Of a stretch of DNA of 64,000 nucleotides, positions 8,194 through 15,400 are shown piece after piece. The notes beneath the pieces were generated by a model, which searched no databases, was not told where the DNA came from, and was given only the letters and a program-made list of their open reading frames with translations. The DNA is taken from assembly GCF_042678185.1 (NCBI RefSeq), contig NZ_JBHUDQ010000005.1. One strand, 5' to 3'. Position 1 is the stretch's first letter; the number at the start of each line of letters is the position of its first letter. The DNA comes from Ramlibacter ginsenosidimutans. Its GTDB lineage: Bacteria > Pseudomonadota > Gammaproteobacteria > Burkholderiales > Burkholderiaceae_C. The position numbers and the translations under genes were made by a program.

Positions 8194-9574
8194 GGGCCAC
8201 CTCCGCGACGTCGGCGAACCGCGTGCGGACCAGTTCCAGCGGGTGGTCCACGTGCACCACGTGATTCAGCATGAACTCGCAGACGCGGCCGCGCTCGACC
8301 TCCGCCGGCGAGAACGGGAAGGCATAGCTCGGAAGCTCCATGCCGGGCCGCAGCGGCAGGTGGAAGAACCAGGGATTGCAGGTCTTGGCGATCTGCGTCG
8401 CGGCCTGCTGCGTTTCGGCGGTGGCGACGAACAGGAGTCCCACCTCGCGCGGCGGCGGTGCGCCCTCGGTCGGCGGCAAGCCGCTGACCGCATTGCTGCC
8501 GTAGGCGCGCAGCGAGATGTCGAACTCGCCGGCGCGCGGGCCCATGGTCTCGCGCACGCGCGTTGTCAGCACGTCGTGCATGTGGGCGATGAAGCGGTCG
8601 ATGTCCGCGAGTACATCGCGGTCCTGGATGCCCACGAGCATGAGCGTCTGGTATCCGGTCCCGCGTGCCCCCTCCAGCTTCATGGTGTAGGGCTGCGGCA
8701 GGAATTTCGAGCCGGTCACGCGCACGATGCGCTCGTCGATCGGCACGTACTGCGCGGCGGTCACGTCGAGGATGCCGCCTGGCTCGTGCAGCAGGAAGGG
8801 ATCGCTGTTCTCGTACAGCATGTGCGAGTAGACCGTCTCCACGGTGCACTGGTTGTGCGCGCCCAGGGGCTCCACGGTGAAGTGGTCGCTGCCCACGCGG
8901 ATCATCACGCCGCCTTCGCGGGGACGCACGGTGCACAGCGAACCGCACTCGGCGATCTTGCCCGCGTGCCACGCGGGGCCGGGGGGCGCGCCGCGCATCA
9001 GCGGCACGGCGGCAAGTACCGCGGTGTCGGTGGTGCGGCCGCCCAGCACGATGTCCGCGCCCTCGCGCAGGGCGGCGATGTAGGGCTCGGGACCCATGAG
9101 CGCCACGATGCGGTCGCAAGCGGCAAAGCGCTGCGGGTCGCTGTCCGTCATGGGCGCGAGGGGCGAGATGCGACCGGCTTTCGCCCAGGCTTGCATGGTC
9201 TGCGGCGACTGCTCGGAGTAGAGCAGGGCGATGCGCGGGCGCAGGCCGTGTTCACGCGCAATCTCGAGCGCGATGTCGCGCGTCCAGTCCAGCGCCTCGT
9301 CGCAGCCGGAGGTGCCGCAGGATCCGATCAGCAGCGGAATGCCGGCCTTGGCCTGCGCACGCATGAGGATGGACAGGTCGTGCTTGACCGAATCGCGCGA
9401 GTACTTCGCCTGGCCGGTCGCCAGGTAGGCGGGGCCGCTGTCGGTGGAACCGGCGTCGCAGGCGATGGCATGGGCCTCGGCCAGGCGGTCGAAGACGTCC
9501 GCCTCCTTGACGCCGATGCCCAGCGCACCGCAGGGAACGAGGACGTTGACGGTGCCGGGGGCAGATGGGGGCAT
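8186..9574 (-). CDS. AtuA-like protein (DUF1446, acyclic terpene utilisation family)
   Basis: A 462-residue cytoplasmic protein of the DUF1446/AtuA family, named from the acyclic terpene (citronellol/geraniol) utilisation cluster of Pseudomonas. Family-type segments include LVPCGALGIGVKEADVF, AIACDAGSTDSGP and LIGSCGTSGCDEALDW. I use the ATG at 9574 (GGAAA upstream). A TTG 39 bases further upstream is in frame but lies inside the operator and -10 region, so it is unlikely. None of the AtuCF carboxylase or other atu genes are nearby, so terpene use cannot be assumed; the family also occurs in other acid-degradation clusters. Confidence 0.85.
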   Translation of the reverse strand: MPPSAPGTVNVLVPCGALGIGVKEADVFDRLAEAHAIACDAGSTDSGPAYLATGQAKYSRDSVKHDLSILMRAQAKAGIPLLIGSCGTSGCDEALDWTRDIALEIAREHGLRPRIALLYSEQSPQTMQAWAKAGRISPLAPMTDSDPQRFAACDRIVALMGPEPYIAALREGADIVLGGRTTDTAVLAAVPLMRGAPPGPAWHAGKIAECGSLCTVRPREGGVMIRVGSDHFTVEPLGAHNQCTVETVYSHMLYENSDPFLLHEPGGILDVTAAQYVPIDERIVRVTGSKFLPQPYTMKLEGARGTGYQTLMLVGIQDRDVLADIDRFIAHMHDVLTTRVRETMGPRAGEFDISLRAYGSNAVSGLPPTEGAPPPREVGLLFVATAETQQAATQIAKTCNPWFFHLPLRPGMELPSYAFPFSPAEVERGRVCEFMLNHVVHVDHPLELVRTRFADVAEVAHA

Positions 9575-9587
9575 GGACGGCTTTCCG

Positions 9588-9630
9588 TAGACAATGCGGC
9601 GGATTGTAGACAATCCGGAATCATCGTCAA
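9588..9630 (-). promoter_or_regulatory. Promoter and GntR-type operator of the AtuA-like operon
   Basis: Reading leftward: -35 TTGACG (9630-9625), 16-bp spacer, -10 TACAAT (9608-9603). A perfect inverted repeat GGATTGTAGACAATCC (9601-9616) covers the -10 and part of the spacer. The nine bases GTAGACAAT recur 18 bp downstream at 9588-9596, at the expected start of transcription. TTGT-N2-ACAA fits FCD-subfamily GntR operators, and the GntR gene starts only 35 bp away on the other strand. A repressor bound here would block the operon. Site and boxes are seen directly; the regulator assignment is inference. Confidence 0.72.
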
Positions 9631-9650
9631 CCGCGTGCTAAAGTGCTCGC

Positions 9651-10328
9651 ATGACGACAGCCGAAGCCGCCGCTCCCGCGCGCGTGATGATCGACGACAC
9701 GGTCGCGCGGCTGGAAGACCTCATCATGCGCGGCGAGCTGCCCCCGGGCGCACGGCTGCCCGAGCAGCAGCTGGCCGACACTCTCGGCGTGAGCCGAGGC
9801 CCGTTGCGCGAAGCGATCCGGACGCTGGAAGGGCGGCGCCTCGTGGAACGCACGCCGCACGCGGGCGTGCGCGTGGTCCAGTTGTCGCTGGAAGACCTGG
9901 AACAGCTGCTGTCGATGCGCGAGGCCCTGGAAGGCATGGCCTGCCGGCAGGCAGCCGAACACATGACCGCGCCGGAGATCCGCCAGCTGCGGGAGACGGC
10001 GACGCGCATCGAGCAGCTGCTGGAGCAGGGACCGCAATCCGTGTTTGCGAGCCAGGCCGATACCGACTTTCACCGCCAGATCGCCATCGGCAGCCGCAAC
10101 AAGTGGATCGCGCGCCAGCTGTGCGAAGACCTCTACTCGCTGCTGCGCCTGTACCGGCTCCACGCGGTGCGCCGCCCCGGCAGCACCGCGCGCGTCACGG
10201 CCAAGGAGCACCACGCCATCATCGACCGCATCCACGCCCGCGATGCGGACGGCGCCGAGCGCGTGATGCGCGAGCACGTGCGCCACAGCCGCGATCGCCT
10301 GCTGGCGCAGGTCCGCGCCGGCGGCTGA
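9651..10328 (+). CDS. GntR-family transcriptional regulator (FCD domain)
   Basis: A 225-residue DNA-binding protein. The winged-helix N-terminus is clear (LPPGARLPEQQLADTLGVSRGPLREAIRTLEGRRLVERTPHAGVRV, about residues 30-75), followed by an all-helical FCD ligand domain with the metal-type residues in TDFHRQIAIGSRN and a late EHHAIIDRIHARDA. It is divergent from the AtuA-like operon and probably represses it through the palindrome at 9601-9616. An extended -10-like TGCTAAAGT (9637-9644) ends about seven bases before the ATG, so the message may be almost leaderless. The ligand is unknown, presumably the operon's substrate or a CoA derivative. Confidence 0.9.
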   Translation: MTTAEAAAPARVMIDDTVARLEDLIMRGELPPGARLPEQQLADTLGVSRGPLREAIRTLEGRRLVERTPHAGVRVVQLSLEDLEQLLSMREALEGMACRQAAEHMTAPEIRQLRETATRIEQLLEQGPQSVFASQADTDFHRQIAIGSRNKWIARQLCEDLYSLLRLYRLHAVRRPGSTARVTAKEHHAIIDRIHARDADGAERVMREHVRHSRDRLLAQVRAGG

Positions 10329-10376
10329 GCGGCTCAGCAGCTTCGCTTCACCCGCGCGAAACGCCGCACGGCCACA

Positions 10377-10946
10377 ATGGCTGTCATGCAAAGGCGACTC
10401 CTCCTCATGCTGATGGCCGCGCTGCCCGCTGCGCGCGTGCTGGCGCAGGACGAAGGACCCCGGCCGCGGCTGAAGATCTCGGCGGCACAACTCTACGAGG
10501 CGCTTTCCTCGCGCTTTCCCATGCGCTTCGGCCTGCCCGGCGTGCTCGAAGTGCAGGTGAGCGCGCCGCGCCTGGAACTGCTGCCGTCGCGCAACAAGCT
10601 CGGCGCCGGGCTGCGCGCGGACTGGAGCGACGCGCGGGGCCAGCCCTTGCCGGCGGGCGACCTGGACCTGGTGTTCGCGTTGCGCTACGAGCCGGCCGAC
10701 CAGACCTTGCGTGGCCATGACCCGGAGATCGTGGACCTGCGCTGGCCCGGCATGCCGCCGCAAACGCGCGAGACGGTGCGCGCGCTGCTGCCCAGCCTGG
10801 CGCAGAACCTGGGGGAGATCCTGCTGCACCGCTTCACGCCGCGCGAGCTCGCACTGGCGGACACCATGGGCTTCCAGCCGCAGGACTTCCGGGTCGAGGA
10901 CGATGGCCTGCTGATCCTGTTCGGTCCGAAGCCGCCGCATTCCTGA
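10377..10946 (+). CDS. DUF1439 family secreted protein
   Basis: A 189-residue product with a signal peptide (hydrophobic run after MQRR, LAQDE cleavage region). The body fits the DUF1439/YceB family: KISAAQLYEALSSRFPMRFGLPGVLEVQVSAP, with VDLRWPGM and the tail LADTMGFQPQDFRVEDDGLLILFG. YceB-type proteins are periplasmic or lipid-anchored; this one has no lipobox cysteine. A second in-frame ATG nine bases downstream is equally plausible. The stop overlaps the ATG of the DUF898 gene by one base. Confidence 0.72.
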   Translation: MAVMQRRLLLMLMAALPAARVLAQDEGPRPRLKISAAQLYEALSSRFPMRFGLPGVLEVQVSAPRLELLPSRNKLGAGLRADWSDARGQPLPAGDLDLVFALRYEPADQTLRGHDPEIVDLRWPGMPPQTRETVRALLPSLAQNLGEILLHRFTPRELALADTMGFQPQDFRVEDDGLLILFGPKPPHS

Positions 10947-12070
10947 TGGGGGACGGGCACCACGCGCCGGCGCGGGACAGCGCGACGACGCCGCATGCGC
11001 TGACCGTCGCGTTCACGGGCCGGGCCGACGAGGTTCGCGCGCGCTGGCGGCGCGACCTGTGGATCAACCTCGTGCTGGGCGGACTCTATACGCCGGTGGC
11101 ACGGCGCCATGTGGCGCTGTACCTCGCAAGCCGCACGCTGGTCGATGGCGAGCCCGTGGAGGCGGTGCCGGTGCGCAAGTCGCCTTGGCCGGCAATCGTC
11201 CTCGTGGCCTTGTACATCGCCGCGCGCGTGGCGCAGGAGTTCGACCACGGGCCGCCGCTTCCCCTGGTGGTGATCGCGGGCGTGCTGCTGCTGCCGTACG
11301 TGTGGGGTGTCGCCGTGGGTCGCAGCGTCGATGCGCTGCGCTGGCGCGGCATGGACTGCCGCTTCTCACCCGGATGGCGGCGCATCTACGCCGAGAGCTG
11401 GCCACTACTGCTGCTGGGCTGCGCGTGGGCTCCATGGGCGCCGCTCGTGGCTGACGCCGCAGACCGCCCGGAGACCCTGCGCCTCGACGCGACCGCCCTG
11501 TCGCTGATCGTGGCCGCCGTGGTGCTTGCGCTGGGCCTGCTGCTGCGCCTGGGCTTCCAGTGGCAGCGGCTGCGCATCACGGGCACGCGCGTGGGCGGGC
11601 ATGCGGTGCAGTGGGACGGCCGCTTCGCGGAGTACGCGCGCATCTGGGCCGGCACCGCAGCCGCCGTCGCGCTCACCGCCGTGCTCCCGGTGGTCCTGGT
11701 GCGCCATGCACTGCTTGGCTCCTTCACGCTGCAAGGACTGGATCCGGAGCGGGCAGCGATTGCATGGACCGCCGGCATCCTGCTCGTGTGGATCCTGTCG
11801 GTGCCCGCGCGCGCCTGGCACGCGGCGCGCCTGTTCCGCTTCGCCTGGAGTGGCGTGCGCGTGGGCGGCATCGCGCGCGTCGACTGCGCTCTGGACGTGC
11901 GTCGCCACGCGCGCTTGCGCGCGGTCAATGCCTGGCGCACGCTCTTGACGGCCGGCGCTCGCCGGGCGGAGGCGGTGCTGCAGGATTACCGCGCGAAGCT
12001 GGCCAGCCTGCGCGTGGAAGAACTTGCAGGGGGATTCCCGGCCCGGCACCCGCCAGCGCCTCCGCTATAA
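10946..12070 (+). CDS. DUF898 (YjgN family) membrane protein
   Basis: A 374-residue inner-membrane protein. The opening LTVAFTGRADEVRARWRRDLWINLVLGGLYTPVARRHVALYLASRT is the usual DUF898/YjgN start, where a short soluble head precedes several membrane spans. I count about six hydrophobic segments (around 90, 115, 155, 185, 240, 280). The ATG overlaps the preceding stop (TGATG), so the DUF1439 and DUF898 genes are probably co-translated. No function is established for YjgN. Confidence 0.82.
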   Translation: MGDGHHAPARDSATTPHALTVAFTGRADEVRARWRRDLWINLVLGGLYTPVARRHVALYLASRTLVDGEPVEAVPVRKSPWPAIVLVALYIAARVAQEFDHGPPLPLVVIAGVLLLPYVWGVAVGRSVDALRWRGMDCRFSPGWRRIYAESWPLLLLGCAWAPWAPLVADAADRPETLRLDATALSLIVAAVVLALGLLLRLGFQWQRLRITGTRVGGHAVQWDGRFAEYARIWAGTAAAVALTAVLPVVLVRHALLGSFTLQGLDPERAAIAWTAGILLVWILSVPARAWHAARLFRFAWSGVRVGGIARVDCALDVRRHARLRAVNAWRTLLTAGARRAEAVLQDYRAKLASLRVEELAGGFPARHPPAPPL

Positions 12071-12104
12071 GACACTTCCGGTTTCGCCAACGCGGAGGTG
12101 GGTT

Positions 12105-13031
12105 ATGCGCATCGCGGTCATGGGTTCGGGAGGCTTGGGCGGCTACTTCGGCGCGCGGCTCGTGCAGGGTGGCGCGGACGTGCACTTCATCGCGCGGGGG
12201 CGGCACCTGCAGGCCATGCGCAGCGAAGGCCTGCGCATCGCGGGCCCCGACCCCTTGCATGTGCAGAAGGTGCAGGCGACGGACCAGCCGGCCGAGGTCG
12301 GTGTGGTCGACTTCGTGCTGCTGGCCGTGAAGCTCTGGGACACCGAGCAGGCGATCGCGCAGATGCGGCCCATGGTCGGACCGGACACCACGGTGATCTC
12401 CTTCCAGAACGGCGTGCTCAAGGACGATTACCTGCGTGCCGCCTTTGACGCGCGCCAGGTCATGGGTGGCGTGGGCTACGTCGCCACCACCATCGAATCG
12501 CCCGGCGTGATCCGGCAGACCGGTCCCATGCAGCGGCTGCTGTTCGGCGAGTTCGACGGCTCGCGCTCCGCGCGCGGCGAGGCCTTGCTGGCGGCCTGCC
12601 GGGCCGGCGGAATCAACGCGGAGCTGTCGACGGACATCCTGCGCGAGATCTGGCAGAAGTACGTGTTCTTGGTGGGCCTGTCCGGCACCACCACCACCAT
12701 GCGGCAGACCATCGGGCCGATCCGCACGAACCCCCAGACGCGCGCGTTCCTGCTGGACGTGATGCGCGAAGTGGTCGCCGTGGGCCGGGCGCACGGAGTC
12801 CCGCTGGCCGAGGACTTCGCCGAGACCTCCGGGTTACAGCGCGCCGACAGCGTCGCACCCGACATGACCGCATCCATGCACCACGACCTCGAACGCGGCA
12901 ACCCGCTGGAGGTGCGCTGGCTCTCGGGCGGCGTGGTCGAACTCGGTCGCGCCAAGGGCGTGCCTGCGCCGCTGAACCGCGCGATCGCCGACATCCTGGC
13001 CCTGTACGCGAATGGAGCGCCCCATGCCTGA
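12105..13031 (+). CDS. 2-dehydropantoate 2-reductase family protein
   Basis: A 308-residue Rossmann-fold reductase. The NADP-binding motif GSGGLGGYFGARL begins at residue 7. The family's catalytic-lysine region is visible (LREIWQKYVFLVGLSGTTT, about 180-197), and so is the C-terminal helix bundle with the SM-HHDLERGNPLEVRWLSGGVV motif that binds pantothenate in PanE. I choose the ATG at 12105 because of GGAGGTGGG just upstream. The last eight bases overlap the start of the racemase-like gene. In this catabolic setting it may reduce some other alpha-keto acid rather than ketopantoate. Confidence 0.85.
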   Translation: MRIAVMGSGGLGGYFGARLVQGGADVHFIARGRHLQAMRSEGLRIAGPDPLHVQKVQATDQPAEVGVVDFVLLAVKLWDTEQAIAQMRPMVGPDTTVISFQNGVLKDDYLRAAFDARQVMGGVGYVATTIESPGVIRQTGPMQRLLFGEFDGSRSARGEALLAACRAGGINAELSTDILREIWQKYVFLVGLSGTTTTMRQTIGPIRTNPQTRAFLLDVMREVVAVGRAHGVPLAEDFAETSGLQRADSVAPDMTASMHHDLERGNPLEVRWLSGGVVELGRAKGVPAPLNRAIADILALYANGAPHA

Positions 13032-14133
13032 GACCCGGCATCGCATCAGCGACCTGCGCCTGCGCGGCGTGACCTGCACGCCGGTGGAAGTCCCGCTGCG
13101 CTACGTCCTCGGGACCAGTGCAGCCACCGTGCGGGCCGCGCCGCTGCTGCTGGTGGACGTGCACACGGAGCAGGGGATCACCGGACGCTCCTACGTGTTC
13201 TGCTACCGGCGCAGCGGCGCCAAACCGGTGGCGGCGATCGTCGAGGATGCCGCGCAGATCGTGCGCGGCGAGCGCATCGCGCCGGCCGACTTTGCGACGC
13301 GGCTGCAGCGCAGCTTCGCGCTGATCGGCGTGACGGGCATCGTGCGCATGGCGCTCTCGGCCTTCGACATGGCGCTCTGGGATGCGATGGCCGTGGCCGC
13401 AGGCGTGCCGCTCGCGACCTTGCTGGGCGCCTCGCCGCGGCCCATCCGCGCCTACAACTCGTGCGGCCTGGGCCTGATGAGCCCGCAAGCTGCTGCGGAC
13501 GAAGCCGAGGCCTTGCTGGAAGGCGGCATGCAGGCGGTCAAGCTGCGGCTGGGGTACGCGAGCCTGGCGGACGACCTCGCCGTCACGCGTGCGGTGCGCG
13601 CGCGCCTGCCGGATGCGGTGCAACTCCTGGTGGACTACAACCAAGCCTTGTCGCGCTTCGAGGCGCTGGAGCGCGGGCGCGCGCTGCAGTCGGAAGGCGT
13701 GGCGTGGCTGGAGGAGCCGATCCGCCACGACGACCTGACCGGCAACGCGGAGCTCGCGCGCTCGCTCACCCTGCCGCTGCAACTCGGCGAGAACTTCGAC
13801 GGCCCCAAGGACTTGCTGCGGGCGCTGCAGGCGCAGGCCTGCGATCTCGCCATGCCCGATGTCGCGCGCATCGGCGGCGTCACCGGCTGGATGCAGGCCG
13901 CTGGCGTGGCCGAGGCTCATGGCATTCCGCTGAGCTCGCACCTGATGCCGGAGGTCAGCGCCCAGCTGCTCGCGGCCACGCCGACCTGCCACTGGCTGGA
14001 GTACGTGGACTGGACCGACCCGATCGCGCAGGAGCCGGTGAAGATCGTCGATGGCCACTGGCCCGCCAGCGAACGCCCCGGCGCCGGACTCGCGTGGGAC
14101 CCCGACGCGGTCGAACACTTTCGCATGCGCTGA
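13024..14133 (+). CDS. Mandelate racemase-like enolase-superfamily enzyme
   Basis: A 369-residue protein whose C-terminal barrel closely resembles mandelate racemase (AMPDVARIGGVTGW, LSSHLMPEVSAQLLAATPT, HWLE). Metal ligands are visible: Asp204 (VDYNQ), Glu230 or 231 (EEP) and Glu256 (GEN). The His-Asp dyad is Asp279/His306, and Glu310 matches the electrophilic Glu. The Lys-x-Lys motif reads K173-L-R175, so the second lysine, the S-specific base of the racemase, is arginine. It may therefore be a one-base dehydratase or epimerase variant. The start at 13024 has GGAG upstream and lies within the previous gene's last eight bases. Confidence 0.87.
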   Translation: MPETRHRISDLRLRGVTCTPVEVPLRYVLGTSAATVRAAPLLLVDVHTEQGITGRSYVFCYRRSGAKPVAAIVEDAAQIVRGERIAPADFATRLQRSFALIGVTGIVRMALSAFDMALWDAMAVAAGVPLATLLGASPRPIRAYNSCGLGLMSPQAAADEAEALLEGGMQAVKLRLGYASLADDLAVTRAVRARLPDAVQLLVDYNQALSRFEALERGRALQSEGVAWLEEPIRHDDLTGNAELARSLTLPLQLGENFDGPKDLLRALQAQACDLAMPDVARIGGVTGWMQAAGVAEAHGIPLSSHLMPEVSAQLLAATPTCHWLEYVDWTDPIAQEPVKIVDGHWPASERPGAGLAWDPDAVEHFRMR

Positions 14134-14197
14134 GCCAGCCCCGGCGGCTTCCGTCGTCGGCTGTCCGCGCGCCAAACCTCGTCGCTGTGCGACTTTT

Positions 14198-14262
14198 TTG
14201 ACGGACGGCTCCTACTGCTTTGTAAGCGAGTGAACTCCTGCGGGTAGGAGGCCTCCTACCCG
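14198..14262 (+). promoter_or_regulatory. Promoter and 22-bp palindrome upstream of the HExxH protein
   Basis: A -35-like TTGACG (14198-14203) is followed after 17 bp by TGTAAG (14221-14226). Then comes a perfect 22-bp palindrome at 14241-14262, built from CGGGTAGGAGG and its reverse complement. It lies about 28 bp before the start codon, so it could be an operator or, in RNA, a 9-bp hairpin with a GGCC loop in the leader. The half site CTCCTAC also occurs at 14208-14214 inside the promoter spacer. Confidence 0.55.
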
Positions 14263-14290
14263 GTTCTGTTTGCAAGGAGAGCAGTTCCGT

Positions 14291-15268
14291 ATGTGGAAGT
14301 CCGGCGTCATCGCCCTTTTCGCCGCCGCGGCGCTGAGCCCGTGCCTGGCCGCGCAGCCTGACGCGTTCCAGCGCGGCAAGGACACGATCTGGGAAGTGCT
14401 CTGGCACCAGAGCGGCACGGCCACGCGCCTCGTGCGCTGGGGCACCGACATCAAGGTGCGCATCACCGGCGTGAACGTGGCGGCGCATCGGCAGCACACG
14501 GTGCAGGCGCTGCGCGACGTGGCCGGGGAAGCAGGCGTGAAGGTGATCGACGTCACCGACCAGCCCGACGCCGCCACCCAGGCGAACGTGAAGATCGAGA
14601 TCGTGCCGGACAGCGCGCTGAGCGAAGCGCAGCCGTGCGAGACCCGGCTGGACTTCCAGACCGAAACGACGATCGACAGCGTCACCATGCAGATGCGCGA
14701 CAGCGACGCCCGGCGCTGCGCGTACCACGAGTCGATGCACGTCATGGGCGTGCGCGGCCATCCCGAAGGCGACACGGTGCTGAACTACTTCACCTCGCGC
14801 ACCGAAGGCCTGGGGCCGCTCGACAAGGTGCTGCTGCGCGCCTGGTACTCGCCGCGCGTGCGTCCCGGCGCGACCCCGTTCGAGGTGCTGCCCGTGCTGG
14901 CGGACGAACTGGTCGCCATCTCGGCCAACCGGGCCCGGGCGCAGAAGGAACGCGACGCCTTCCTTGCGGACACCGTTAACCGCATGCAGGCCTTCGCGCA
15001 GGGCCAGGGCGACGTGCCGAAGATCATCAAGGACTGCGGCAAGGTCACCGAGAACGGCGTCCGCTATGGCCGGCTCGAGATGAGCTACTTCCTCGGGGTC
15101 GCCTACCAGAACGGCGCCTCGGTCCGGCAGGACTCCGCCCGCGCCCTGCAGTGGCTGCAGCGCGCCGCCAGCCTGGGCGACCGCGACGCCAAGATGCAAC
15201 TGGCGGCCGCGGCGAGCGAGCAGGCGGCCGGCGCACCCAGCGAGCAGGCCGCAGGCGCGGCGCGCTGA
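14291..15268 (+). CDS. Secreted protein with HExxH metalloprotease-like motif and Sel1 repeats
   Basis: A 325-residue product with a signal peptide (hydrophobic after MWK, LAAQP cleavage). The central domain resembles DUF2927 (IRWGTDIKVRITG-type start and QANVKIEIVP). The motif CAYHESMHVMGVRGHP contains HExxH followed by a third histidine, a metzincin-like zinc signature. The C-terminus has Sel1-type repeats (MSYFLGVAYQNGASVRQDSARALQWLQRAASLGDRDAKMQL) and a short duplicated tail (SEQAAGA twice). It probably acts in the periplasm. A 22-bp palindrome lies in its leader. AAGGAGA supports the ATG at 14291. Confidence 0.72.
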   Translation: MWKSGVIALFAAAALSPCLAAQPDAFQRGKDTIWEVLWHQSGTATRLVRWGTDIKVRITGVNVAAHRQHTVQALRDVAGEAGVKVIDVTDQPDAATQANVKIEIVPDSALSEAQPCETRLDFQTETTIDSVTMQMRDSDARRCAYHESMHVMGVRGHPEGDTVLNYFTSRTEGLGPLDKVLLRAWYSPRVRPGATPFEVLPVLADELVAISANRARAQKERDAFLADTVNRMQAFAQGQGDVPKIIKDCGKVTENGVRYGRLEMSYFLGVAYQNGASVRQDSARALQWLQRAASLGDRDAKMQLAAAASEQAAGAPSEQAAGAAR

Positions 15269-15314
15269 TCGGGCTGCCGCGGCCGCGCAGCGCGGCTCGC
15301 GCTCGCAGCGCGCG

Positions 15315-15365
15315 TTGACGCTGAGTGGGCGAGGGTGCTACCCTCGTTCAAATGGTAGGACCAAT
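15315..15365 (+). promoter_or_regulatory. Promoter of the thiolase operon with two GGT-N3-ACC operators
   Basis: A -35-like TTGACG (15315-15320) is followed by two inverted repeats. The first, GAGGGTGCTACCCTC (15331-15345), has six-base arms and covers the expected -10. The second, ATGGTAGGACCAAT (15352-15365), has the core TGGT-AGG-ACCA. Centres are 20 bp apart, about two helical turns. The core recurs at 20469-20483 and 21031-21043. This pattern fits FadR-like GntR repressors, and such a gene is third in this operon. Confidence 0.68.
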
Positions 15366-15400
15366 CCTTCGCCGCCGCCCCGGTCCGCAAGAGGTGTCGC

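Noticed and set aside
9575..9613. Longer start (TTG) for the AtuA-like gene
   Set aside because: It would begin inside the -10 box and operator; the ATG at 9574 has a ribosome binding site.
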